A DNA stretch of 64,000 nt. It comes from JBJFGR01 sp051892875 (GTDB lineage: Bacteria > Pseudomonadota > Gammaproteobacteria > Enterobacterales > Succinivibrionaceae). How positions within the stretch are numbered: the stretch's first letter is position 1; every line of letters begins with the position of its first letter. The position numbers and the translations under genes were made by a program. Location: assembly GCA_051892875.1 (NCBI GenBank), contig JBJFGR010000026.1, positions 10,160 to 74,159 of the forward strand, read 5' to 3'. Shown one piece after another: positions 1-8,591 of this stretch. The notes below the pieces were generated by a model, which saw nothing but the letters and a program-made list of their open reading frames with translations, ran no database searches and was not told the DNA's origin.

Positions 1-2
1 AA

Positions 3-44
3 TCTGTTAATCAAGATGTTGTAGAATTACAAGAAGCTTCTTAA
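3..44 (+). CDS. C-terminal tail of an upstream gene (partial)
   Basis: An open frame runs in from the left edge, ends SVNQDVVELQEAS and stops at TAA (42-44). A strong terminator follows 28 bases later, which supports this as the end of a real transcription unit. Only 13 residues are visible, so the product cannot be named. Confidence 0.5.
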   Translation, partial: SVNQDVVELQEAS

Positions 45-72
45 TGTTTACCAATTTGTTAAAAATAGTTAT

Positions 73-107
73 AATTCCTAAAGCGTTTTTGCTTTAGGAA
101 TTTTTTT
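73..107 (+). terminator. Rho-independent terminator
   Basis: A perfect 12-bp stem (AATTCCTAAAGC / GCTTTAGGAATT) with a six-base loop runs into seven T. It ends the partial gene to its left. The next start codon lies only one base past the T tract. Confidence 0.9.
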
Positions 108-108
108 A

Positions 109-1323
109 ATGAAAGATAATTTATATAACCACTATCAAGAATCAAATGAAAGCACTTTATCTTTTATAGAAAATCTAAGAGACTTTAAATCTAAATGTAA
201 ACCAGTGTCATTATTTGATATTTGGAGTTATTTAATTGCTTTTATTTTTTTACTAATGTCTGTTTATTTTGATTATAAGTTATCTAGTTATTTTGCAAAT
301 GTTGATGAATTTGTATATCGAATTACGGGTTTGCATGTTTCTAATGATATTATTGAAATACCTGTAACTGTTGATGATATTAAATTGTTTGTAATTGAAA
401 CACCAAATAGAAACGGAGTAAATAGGGATTTTTATAAAAAAATTAAATTTTCAGTTTCTGAAGAAGTTCTACAAAATAAAAACTTAAAAAATATTCCTCA
501 TTCTTTTGAAAAAATATCAGATAGAATATCTATCGATTTTCCTAAAGGTAGTAATGTATTTTTAGCAATAGATAAAAATTTTTTATCAGGTAATAATGAT
601 TTTTATATAACTGATGGATCTTACAGTTTTGGAGATATATTTTTTATGATAGGTATATTAACTCCATTAGGACCATTGTTAACATTATTGTTATTATTAT
701 GGTTTCTAAAATCTACTTTTTTGAGTTTTATAAGAGCTTATAGATTTTCTAGAATTTGTCCTATTTATGTATATAATACTGGCATTGTAAATACTAAAAG
801 AATAAAATTTCCATTAGGTGATGCAGTTAAAGAAAAATATGCCAATATATACAAATTGGCTTTACAAAATAGAATTATTGAGATTCCAGGATGTTATGGA
901 TTCAATGATGATGGTTCTACAAGAGCTTGTATTTGTAAAATGTATTTTTTAAAAGGTATTAAACCTATATATTACTGTTTGGATATAAATAAAGATTTGC
1001 CTTTTTTTAAAAAAATGAATAAATCTGAAAACTATGGTTGTTTTACAAAAGCTAAAAAAATTGTAGATAAAATAAATGAACATTTAGAAAAGGCTGAAAC
1101 GTTAGATTTAGATTATATCTGTAATAGAATTGATGAAGCTATTTTATTATTTAGTATTTATAATAATGTTAAGGCAACTAATTATGTAACATCTCTAGTC
1201 TTATTAAAAAATACTTTAACTTCATATAAAATAAATAAAGCAAATGTTGATAATATATTGTTTTATATGGTAGATAAAAAAATTATTCCTAATATTCAAC
1301 GGCTAGCGGATCATATGATTTAA
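109..1323 (+). CDS. Unknown two-helix membrane protein
   Basis: Not recognised. The 404-residue protein has two clear hydrophobic segments, about residues 36-57 and 176-200, separated by a polar domain of about 115 residues, and a soluble lysine-rich C-terminal half of about 200 residues with several cysteines (CICKMYF near 268-274). The likely topology is two membrane spans with the middle domain on one side and both ends on the other. The ATG sits just after the upstream terminator, and the only Shine-Dalgarno-like AGGA (96-99) lies in the descending arm of that hairpin. Codon use and AT content match its neighbours. No catalytic motif was seen. Confidence 0.75.
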   Translation: MKDNLYNHYQESNESTLSFIENLRDFKSKCKPVSLFDIWSYLIAFIFLLMSVYFDYKLSSYFANVDEFVYRITGLHVSNDIIEIPVTVDDIKLFVIETPNRNGVNRDFYKKIKFSVSEEVLQNKNLKNIPHSFEKISDRISIDFPKGSNVFLAIDKNFLSGNNDFYITDGSYSFGDIFFMIGILTPLGPLLTLLLLLWFLKSTFLSFIRAYRFSRICPIYVYNTGIVNTKRIKFPLGDAVKEKYANIYKLALQNRIIEIPGCYGFNDDGSTRACICKMYFLKGIKPIYYCLDINKDLPFFKKMNKSENYGCFTKAKKIVDKINEHLEKAETLDLDYICNRIDEAILLFSIYNNVKATNYVTSLVLLKNTLTSYKINKANVDNILFYMVDKKIIPNIQRLADHMI

Positions 1324-1421
1324 ATAAAAAAATCAAGTAAGGATTCTTTTTTATCATTTGTAAATTTAATATATTGCTGATTTAAAAATGAACATAATAA
1401 ATTTTTTAATCCCTAATGATT

Positions 1422-1646
1422 TTATAAAAGTAAATCATGTAAACATTCAATGTGGTAAGTTGCTAGATAGCTCAAGATGGTTAGTTCATCTTTTTTATAA
1501 TAAGCTAAGTTTTTTTTGATAAGATTTTCTTTTAGAGTATCTGATATTATTGGTCGTATAGAAAGATCCTGAATTAGAATTAAAACAGAACGAAAATTTA
1601 CATCATTATTTTGCTGAAAATATTTGAAATTACAATTATTTATCAT
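1422..1646 (-). CDS. Small hypothetical protein
   Basis: A 74-residue ORF of unknown function in a 480-base gap. It is preceded on its own strand by GAGGT eight bases before the ATG, a good ribosome-binding site and the main support for it. No signal peptide, membrane segment or known motif was seen. It has many Leu and Ile and a C-terminus with His and Cys. A plus-strand terminator lies just upstream of its start. It could be a small regulatory protein or a chance ORF. Confidence 0.4.
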   Translation of the reverse strand: MINNCNFKYFQQNNDVNFRSVLILIQDLSIRPIISDTLKENLIKKNLAYYKKDELTILSYLATYHIECLHDLLL

Positions 1647-1677
1647 TAAAATATACCTCAGTAAAAGAATTTTTTAG

Positions 1678-1705
1678 ACCTTTTCTTTTTAGAAAAGGTT
1701 TTTTT
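1678..1705 (+). terminator. Rho-independent terminator, plus strand
   Basis: A nine-bp perfect stem (ACCTTTTCT / AGAAAAGGT) with a TTTT loop is followed by seven T. The T tract is on the plus strand only. The nearest plus-strand gene ends at 1323, so it would end either a long 3' tail of that message or an unseen short transcript. Confidence 0.7.
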
Positions 1706-1810
1706 AATTAATGTTCTTTTACTTGATGAGATTTAATTAAGAAATTAAAGTAGCGATAGTTTACTAAAAATAGAATTATTAAAATTATTAATGTACAAAA
1801 AGGATTGGAT

Positions 1811-2611
1811 GTGAATATTAAATTATCTGAAGGTAAACTTTCCAAATCAGAAAGACAAAAAGTAATAGTAACAGAACTTCAAGCAACGCCAACAATAAGA
1901 GCTTCAGAATTAGCTATAGAACTGAGAGTATCAACAGAGACTATAAGAAGAGATTTAGAAGAGTTAGAAAGCAAAGGTTTAATTAGTAGAACGTATGGTG
2001 GTGCAGTTCGTCCATTAACTGTTGAAACAAAAGCTAATCATAGCGAGCAATTATATTTAAGACAGAGAGAATTGATTGCTAAAGAAGTATCTTCTTTTGT
2101 AAATCATGGTGATGTATTAATTATTGGTGGAGGTTCTACAACTTCTCATGTCGCTCGAAGATTGGCAGCTGATAAACATGATTTAACTGTCATTACAGAT
2201 TCGTTTGCTGTGGCAACAATTTTATCTTCAAATAGTACGATAAGAATTCAGATGTGTCCTGGTACATATAATGCTCATGAAGGATGTGTATATGGTTCAG
2301 AAACTGTTGAATATTTAAGTAATATATATGCAAATCATGCCATTTTAGGTTCTAGTGGTTTATCTGGAGATGGCGTAAGTTGCAATGATATGGATATTGT
2401 TGGAACTTATCGAGCTATGGTTTTAAGGTCTAATGAGGTTACTATAGTTGCAGATCACAGTAAGATCTCAAAATATGGGGTTTCAATATTTTCATCATGG
2501 AAAAATATTGATAGATTAATAATAGACCAAGATCCTTGTGATGAAGAATTATCCCAATCTTTGAGATTTAATAAAGTTAAGGTTATGATCGCTAAAGATA
2601 TTTGGTGGTAA
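1811..2611 (+). CDS. DeoR-family transcriptional repressor
   Basis: DeoR-type regulator. The N-terminal winged HTH (about residues 10-60) contains ASELAIELRVSTETIRRDLE and the typical GLISRTYGGAV turn. The C-terminal DeoRC sensor domain carries GGGSTTSHVARRL, the phosphosugar-binding loop of the family. GTG at 1811 is chosen as the start because AAGGA (1799-1804) lies six bases upstream; an in-frame TTG at 1805 would overlap that site. The gene ends 16 bases before nadE, so the two are probably co-transcribed. The effector is unknown; family members usually bind a phosphorylated sugar or nucleoside. Control of nadE is an inference from position. Confidence 0.9.
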   Translation: MNIKLSEGKLSKSERQKVIVTELQATPTIRASELAIELRVSTETIRRDLEELESKGLISRTYGGAVRPLTVETKANHSEQLYLRQRELIAKEVSSFVNHGDVLIIGGGSTTSHVARRLAADKHDLTVITDSFAVATILSSNSTIRIQMCPGTYNAHEGCVYGSETVEYLSNIYANHAILGSSGLSGDGVSCNDMDIVGTYRAMVLRSNEVTIVADHSKISKYGVSIFSSWKNIDRLIIDQDPCDEELSQSLRFNKVKVMIAKDIWW

Positions 2612-2627
2612 AAAGAGGAATACAAAA

Positions 2628-4688
2628 ATGCGAAATACCATATCTATTGCTACCGTTAGTGTTAATACTACACCAATGGATGTAAACAATAATGTCCAAA
2701 AAATAATTACAGCATATAAAGAAGCTGTTGAACAAGGTGCTGATATTGTTTTAACTCCTGAACTTGCGGTAATAGGATACGGATTGCAAGATATGTTCTA
2801 TGTTAATGAATCAATGCGAAAAATTCCAAAAGTTATAAAAAAAATCGCTGATTCTGTTGATGAGAATCATTATTTGGCTGTTGGTTTTCCTCTTTTGTTT
2901 GAAGGCGGTCAATTGTATAATGCTGTGGCTTTATTAACACATGGGAACGTTTTAGGTATTGTATTAAAGCAACATTTAGCTCGTAGCGGTATACATTATG
3001 AACCTCGTTGGTTTACCCCTTGGAAACATGGTAGTGTCATTGAAATAGATTTTGCTAATCTAAAAACAAAAGTTGGTGATTTAGTTTTTGATATTGATGG
3101 TGTGCGTTTAGGATTTGAAATTTGTGAAGATTCATGGGTAGGTGATCGTCCTGGGAGGTCTTTATGCAGAAGATTGACAGATATTATTTTAAATCCGAGT
3201 GCTTCTCATTTTGCCATAGGTAAGCAAAGGGAACGGGTAACATTTGTAAGTGAAGGATCTAGATCATTTGGGGTTATTTACGTTTATACAAACCTGTTGG
3301 GATGTGAATCTGGAAGAGCTGTATATGATGGTGATATGATGATAGCCTCTGCTGGTAAAATGGTTTCCATGAGTGAAAGGTTAAGTTTTGCACCATATAA
3401 AGTAATGATTGCAAATTGCGATTTACGTTCAAATAGGCAAATAAGAATGCAATCTAGTATGCTTTTAAACCCTCAAGATTCAGTAGATGAAAGTGTTATT
3501 TTTACAAATTGTTGTTTTGATGAAGAGGATTTTACAAAACCAATAACAAAACCTTGTGTTATTAGAGATGAAGATGAACATCAAGAAGTAGGCAGAGTTG
3601 TTGCTTTAGGTTTATGGGATTGGATGAGAAAAACTTATACTAGTGGGTATGCTCTAAGTTTATCAGGTGGAGCAGACTCTGCTTTATGTGCTGCAATGGT
3701 ATTTTTTTCTCAAGTTCAAGCATATGCAACTTTAGGTGAAAAAGTTTATTTAGATACATTAAAGCAGTGTGGAATTTCTGTAATTCCAAAACCATTTGAT
3801 ATGGAACCACTTACTTATTTAAAGAAAGAAGTTATGCCAAAAGTTTTATTAACTTTATATCAAGGTTCTGATTATTCAGGAAGTGTTACCTTTAATGCAG
3901 CTAAAGACTTAGCTGAAGAAATAGGGGCTTGGCATAATTCATGGTCAATTTCAAATTTAGTAAAAGAATATATAAGACTTTCAGATAGCTTAACACCTGA
4001 GCATCAGTTATCTTGGGATAAAGATGACCTTGCTTTACAAAATATTCAAGCTCGTGTTCGTGCTCCTGGAATTTGGTTAATGGCGAATAGATTTAATAAA
4101 TTATTAATTGCCACCTCAAATTTATCAGAAGCTTCTGTAGGTTATTGTACTATGGATGGAGATACCTCAGGAGTGATTTCTCCAATAGGTGGAATTAGTA
4201 AGTCTAGAGTGTTAAAGATCAATCGCTATTTAATGGAAAATGGTATTCATTTACAAGATAATAAAGTTTTTGCAAGTGATAAGGTTCAGATTAATTCTAT
4301 GAAGGGAATTGTTTGTCAAGCACCAACAGCTGAACTTAGACCAGTGGAACAAACAGATGAAAAAGATCTAATGCCGTACCCTTTATTGGATGAAATACGT
4401 AGTCTTTCTCAAAATAATAATTTAACGCCAAAAGAAGTGTTTATTGAATTATTACGTAGTGATTTTGTAAAATCTATGTCTCCGCAAGATTTATTAAAAG
4501 CAGTTCGCAGATATTACAGATTATATTGCCGTAACCAATGGAAACGTGAGCGTATAGCAGTAGCATTTCATATAGAAAGTGATAGTGCGGATCCTAAAGC
4601 TTTTAGAAGATTTCCTGTGTTATCTTCTGCTTTAAGAGAAGAATTATTAGACCTTGACGAATATGCTAAATCCATAGGTTTACAATAA
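2628..4688 (+). CDS. nadE: Glutamine-dependent NAD+ synthetase
   Basis: Makes NAD+ from nicotinic acid adenine dinucleotide, ATP and glutamine in the cytoplasm. The 686 residues hold both expected domains. The N-terminal nitrilase-type glutaminase has the catalytic triad: Glu45 in TPEL, Lys114 in LKQHLARSG, and Cys166 in FEICEDSWV. The C-terminal synthetase has the PP-loop SGGADS at 346-351 and TSNLSEASVGYCTMDGDT further on. The length is that of the long bacterial and eukaryotic form, not the short ammonia-dependent form of E. coli. It follows a DeoR-type regulator by 16 bases, and a lipoprotein gene starts four bases after it. Confidence 0.96.
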   Translation: MRNTISIATVSVNTTPMDVNNNVQKIITAYKEAVEQGADIVLTPELAVIGYGLQDMFYVNESMRKIPKVIKKIADSVDENHYLAVGFPLLFEGGQLYNAVALLTHGNVLGIVLKQHLARSGIHYEPRWFTPWKHGSVIEIDFANLKTKVGDLVFDIDGVRLGFEICEDSWVGDRPGRSLCRRLTDIILNPSASHFAIGKQRERVTFVSEGSRSFGVIYVYTNLLGCESGRAVYDGDMMIASAGKMVSMSERLSFAPYKVMIANCDLRSNRQIRMQSSMLLNPQDSVDESVIFTNCCFDEEDFTKPITKPCVIRDEDEHQEVGRVVALGLWDWMRKTYTSGYALSLSGGADSALCAAMVFFSQVQAYATLGEKVYLDTLKQCGISVIPKPFDMEPLTYLKKEVMPKVLLTLYQGSDYSGSVTFNAAKDLAEEIGAWHNSWSISNLVKEYIRLSDSLTPEHQLSWDKDDLALQNIQARVRAPGIWLMANRFNKLLIATSNLSEASVGYCTMDGDTSGVISPIGGISKSRVLKINRYLMENGIHLQDNKVFASDKVQINSMKGIVCQAPTAELRPVEQTDEKDLMPYPLLDEIRSLSQNNNLTPKEVFIELLRSDFVKSMSPQDLLKAVRRYYRLYCRNQWKRERIAVAFHIESDSADPKAFRRFPVLSSALREELLDLDEYAKSIGLQ

Positions 4689-4692
4689 ATTT

Positions 4693-5526
4693 ATGAGAGT
4701 TTTAATTGTTTTAGTCATATTTTTAATAAGTAATTTTTTATGTGGTTGCTCTTTTTTAATGAACCAAATGGTAAAAGATGATTTATTAGATGCTGATATT
4801 CAATTAGAACTCCAGACTTATGGTTACCAATATGCTGGTAAAATAGATTATAAAAGTAAAACCTTTAAAAATTTTGAAATAAACTATTTAAAAACTAAGG
4901 ATTTTTTGCTTTCAGATATGTTGATTGCAGATGAACATGATTATGAAACTGTAATTCGTCTTTATGAAATGCCTCTTTATAAATTGTATATCATAGCTTT
5001 ATCTCGAAGAAATGAAAAAGGTGAAGAAATAGGTCAATTGACTTATGCATTTCCATCAAAAGATGATTTATATTCAGCAATTCCTTTTGCAAATAATTTA
5101 GAACTATCTTATTTAAGTGATTACATTGTAACATCTAGAATTCATGAATGTATCCAGAAAAAATATCGAGTTTTTAATGATAAACAAGATAAAGAACATA
5201 AGCTTTTAAAATACTGTAAATTCGACAAAGGTATTTTCAAAGTTACAAAATGGGGTGATTTTTTAGGGGTTTATGCACCAAAAGAAATAGAGTTTATTCC
5301 TAAAAATCAAGGCATTACGTATAATTTAAGAACTATAGGAATAAAACCTATTGATAAGAAGTTATTGCAGAAAATCAATCAATTAAATGAAGAAGCCTAT
5401 CAAGATATAGTCAAAAAAATAAAAAATGATGGTATAGCTGTCACAAATTTACAAACTTTGGCGTTATATAAATCTAATTTACAAAAACTTTCGTTACTAT
5501 TACATATAAAAAAATATTATGATTAA
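4693..5526 (+). CDS. Predicted lipoprotein, unknown function
   Basis: 277 residues with a type II signal peptide. A hydrophobic stretch (residues 3-16) leads to lipobox L-C-G-C with Cys19 as the lipidated residue. The mature part is polar and Lys/Tyr-rich, with no family recognised. It starts four bases after nadE, so it is probably in the same message. A link to NAD metabolism is not implied by anything in the protein. Confidence 0.75.
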   Translation: MRVLIVLVIFLISNFLCGCSFLMNQMVKDDLLDADIQLELQTYGYQYAGKIDYKSKTFKNFEINYLKTKDFLLSDMLIADEHDYETVIRLYEMPLYKLYIIALSRRNEKGEEIGQLTYAFPSKDDLYSAIPFANNLELSYLSDYIVTSRIHECIQKKYRVFNDKQDKEHKLLKYCKFDKGIFKVTKWGDFLGVYAPKEIEFIPKNQGITYNLRTIGIKPIDKKLLQKINQLNEEAYQDIVKKIKNDGIAVTNLQTLALYKSNLQKLSLLLHIKKYYD

Positions 5527-5693
5527 AAAGCACAGGAAAAAATTATAATGTAATAATAAGAATGTAATCTTAAAAATTCATTAATCGCAAATACAATAAC
5601 AATTACATAAAAATAAATATAAATATAGAAAAAAGAACTAATAAAAATATATGAATATGGTTTTATTAAAATTTTTTATAAAGAGTTCTAATA

Positions 5694-7811
5694 ATGAGTG
5701 CAAAACATAAAGTTTCAATGGGTGATAGTCGTCATCTAGGTGCAAGTGTAAGTAATGATGGGGTCAATTTTGCGATTTACTGCAGTCAAGCAGAAGTCAT
5801 GGAATTGTTGTTGTTTAAAGATACGGAAGATACAGAGCCGGAAGTAATAGAATTAGATCCAGAATATAATAGGAATATATATTATTGGCATATTTTTGTT
5901 CATGGTATTAAAGATGGTCAATTATATGGGTGGCGCGTTAAATCTGTTAATAAATTTGCATCACATAAAAGTTTGGTTGATACTCAAAAAGTATTGCTAG
6001 ATCCTTATGGTTTAAGGATAGTTTTTCCTAAAAATTATAATAGAACTTTTAATCAGTTTGTAGGTTCAAATACGCATTTTTGTGCTAAAAATGTAGTAAT
6101 TGATATATCTAAATACGATTGGGAAAATGATAAACAACCAAAACGTCATTTAAGTACAAATGTTATTTATGAAATGCATGTGGCAGGTTTTACAAAAGAT
6201 CAAAGTTCTGGATTACCTGATGAAATTCGAGGAACATATAAAGGCGTTATTGAAAAAATACCTTATTTACTTGAATTAGGTATTAACACTGTTGAGTTAT
6301 TACCTGTTTTTCAATTTGATAAGTTCGATGCTTCACCAGGGAAATCGAATTATTGGGGATATGCTCCAATGTGTTTTTTTGCGATACATGGTGATTATTC
6401 ATCAAAAAAAGATTTATACGGACCACTAGATGAATTTAGGGATATGGTTAAGGCTTTTCATAAAGCTGGTATAGAAGTAATTTTGGATGTGGTATATAAC
6501 CATACTTCAGAAGGTGATGAGCATGGCCCAATATATTCTTTTAAAGGTTTGGCGAATGATGAGTATTATTTAGTAGATGATGATGGTTCTTATAGGAACT
6601 ATTCTGGTTGTGGAAATACTTTAAATGCTTCAAATCCTATTGTAAAACGTATGATTATTGATAGTCTAGTATTTTGGACTGATTATATGCATGTTGATGG
6701 ATTTAGGTTTGATTTAGCTTGTGTATTATCTAGAGATATACATGGAAAACCTTTAAATGATCCTCCAACAACTTTATCCATAGCTTTCAATTACAAATTA
6801 TCAAATGTAAAGCTTATAGCAGAACCATGGGATGCTGTAGGTATGTACCAAGTAGGAAGTATGGCAGGAGCCAAGTGGCGAGAATGGAATGGACAATTCA
6901 GGGATGATATGCGTTGTTTTATCCGTGGAGATGATGGAAAAATTCAGAAATTTGTGAACAGGCTGATTGGTAGTCCAGATATTTATAATCCTTATCTTTC
7001 AGATTCATTAAAGGGTATAAATTTTATTACTTGTCATGATGGTTTTACATTATGGGATTTAGTGTCTTATAACCAAAAACATAATTTAGATAATGGTGAA
7101 AATAACCGTGATGGTTCAGATATGAACTTTTCAAGTAATTATGGTATTGAAGGACCTACTAATGATAAGAATATAAATGCCATTCGTTTGCGTCAAGCTA
7201 AGAATTTTATGTTGTTGAATTTATTTTCACTTGGTGTTCCTATGATTTTAATGGGTGACGAGGTATTAAGAACACAATGGGGGAATAACAACGCTTATTG
7301 TCAGGATTCTTATATAAGTTATCAAAAGTGGAATCACACACCGATGCAAGAGGATATGTTACGTTTCACTAAGGAACTTTTAAAGATAAGAACAAAGAGA
7401 GGATCTAATTATTTATGTAGATTAACATCTCTAGATGATGCAATTAGAAAAAATAGAATAGTATGGCACGGTATAGAACCTAATAAACCAGATTGGTCAA
7501 ATACCTCGCATACTATTGCTTTTACGAAGTATTCTGAAAGTTTAGATTGTTATTTTTATGTATTTGTTAATTCTTATTGGGAAGGTTTGCACATTAAGAT
7601 ACCTGATATACCTTGTGCAAAGGATGAAGGGAAGTATTATAAATGGAAACGTTTAATAGACACTTCTCAGAAGTCACCTTTAGATATAACACTAGATCCT
7701 AAAGAACAGATAGAAATAGGTCATAACTACTATTTGGATAGTAGAAGTATTTTAGTATTAATATACAAGGATGAAGCTAAAACAAAAAAATCAAGGAAGT
7801 TGAAAAGTTAA
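5694..7811 (+). CDS. glgX: Glycogen debranching enzyme (isoamylase type)
   Basis: GH13 isoamylase-type enzyme that hydrolyses alpha-1,6 branches of the limit dextrin left by glycogen phosphorylase. The N-terminal CBM48-like domain is at about residues 10-110, followed by the (beta/alpha)8 barrel. The four GH13 regions are visible: DVVYNHTSEG; GFRFDLA with nucleophile Asp340; IAEPWD with acid/base Glu377; and CHDGF with Asp449. Length 705 fits GlgX. The ribosome-binding site is weak (AAAGAG). glgP and pgm lie 13-18 kb away in separate units, so there is no compact glg operon here, and glgA, glgB and glgC are not in the window. Confidence 0.95.
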   Translation: MSAKHKVSMGDSRHLGASVSNDGVNFAIYCSQAEVMELLLFKDTEDTEPEVIELDPEYNRNIYYWHIFVHGIKDGQLYGWRVKSVNKFASHKSLVDTQKVLLDPYGLRIVFPKNYNRTFNQFVGSNTHFCAKNVVIDISKYDWENDKQPKRHLSTNVIYEMHVAGFTKDQSSGLPDEIRGTYKGVIEKIPYLLELGINTVELLPVFQFDKFDASPGKSNYWGYAPMCFFAIHGDYSSKKDLYGPLDEFRDMVKAFHKAGIEVILDVVYNHTSEGDEHGPIYSFKGLANDEYYLVDDDGSYRNYSGCGNTLNASNPIVKRMIIDSLVFWTDYMHVDGFRFDLACVLSRDIHGKPLNDPPTTLSIAFNYKLSNVKLIAEPWDAVGMYQVGSMAGAKWREWNGQFRDDMRCFIRGDDGKIQKFVNRLIGSPDIYNPYLSDSLKGINFITCHDGFTLWDLVSYNQKHNLDNGENNRDGSDMNFSSNYGIEGPTNDKNINAIRLRQAKNFMLLNLFSLGVPMILMGDEVLRTQWGNNNAYCQDSYISYQKWNHTPMQEDMLRFTKELLKIRTKRGSNYLCRLTSLDDAIRKNRIVWHGIEPNKPDWSNTSHTIAFTKYSESLDCYFYVFVNSYWEGLHIKIPDIPCAKDEGKYYKWKRLIDTSQKSPLDITLDPKEQIEIGHNYYLDSRSILVLIYKDEAKTKKSRKLKS

Positions 7812-7816
7812 ATTGG

Positions 7817-7849
7817 TTTATAAAAAGAGGTGAAACCTCTTTTTATAAA
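7817..7849 (+). terminator. Bidirectional terminator between glgX and fabA
   Basis: A stem of about 14 bp (TTATAAAAAGAGGT / ACCTCTTTTTATAA) with a GAA loop. The arms supply T runs on both strands, so it can serve glgX (plus) and fabA (minus), which converge here. Confidence 0.85.
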
Positions 7850-7938
7850 TTATTTATCTAAAATTTTTTTAGAAATATTATTCAAATAAAAGATATAATT
7901 TTATTTAATTATCTAAAATAATAATATTTAACAACATT

Positions 7939-8475
7939 TTAGTTAGTAAATAAACCAACCTTTAAATCTGTTGCTTGGTAGATAGGAGTACCATCTACGG
8001 AAACAACACCATCACCGATCCCCATAATTAACTTACGCATGATAACACGTTTTAAGTTTATAGTATAAGTAACTTTTTTAGCTGTTGGTAATATTTGACC
8101 TGTGAATTTAACTTCTCCTACACCTAAAGCACGACCTTTACCAGGACCACCTTTCCAACCTAGGAAAAAACCAACAAGTTGCCACATTGCATCTAAGCCT
8201 AAGCAACCTGGCATTACAGGGTCTCCAGGAAAATGGCAAGCAAAGAACCAAAGATCTGGATTGATATCTAATTCTGCGATGATTTGTCCTTTACCAAATT
8301 CCCCACCATGGTCATCAATATTAATGATACGATCCATCATTAGCATGTTTGGTGCAGGTAACTGGCTATTGCCAGGACCAAAAAGTTCGCCACGACTACA
8401 AGCTAATAAATCTTCTTTCGAAAATGCATGAATGTTTCGTTCACAAAGAGATAGTGTCTTTTCTGAATTTTCCAA
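7939..8475 (-). CDS. fabA: 3-hydroxydecanoyl-ACP dehydratase/isomerase
   Basis: Dehydrates 3-hydroxyacyl-ACP and isomerises trans-2- to cis-3-decenoyl-ACP, the branch point of anaerobic unsaturated fatty acid synthesis in the cytoplasm. 178 residues form a hot-dog fold. Catalytic His81 lies in [13 protein letters not shown] and Asp95 in GLDAMWQL, in the FabA rather than FabZ sequence context. The start is TTG at 8475, with AAGGA eight bases upstream; no ATG is available near it. Its neighbour ycbZ lies upstream on the same strand, as in E. coli. No clear FabR or FadR operator was recognised. Confidence 0.96.
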   Translation of the reverse strand: MENSEKTLSLCERNIHAFSKEDLLACSRGELFGPGNSQLPAPNMLMMDRIINIDDHGGEFGKGQIIAELDINPDLWFFACHFPGDPVMPGCLGLDAMWQLVGFFLGWKGGPGKGRALGVGEVKFTGQILPTAKKVTYTINLKRVIMRKLIMGIGDGVVSVDGTPIYQATDLKVGLFTN

Positions 8476-8591
8476 AACGTAATTCCTTTTCCTATAAATT
8501 TTTAAGCATTTTACTTCAAACTGAAAAAATCCTCAAAAGTATTTTTATTAATCATAAATAATATTGCGAGAAATAATCAATAATTTTTTTA

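Noticed and set aside
8102..8561. Plus-strand ORFs across fabA
   Set aside because: fabA on the minus strand is certain, and the plus frames have no family features.
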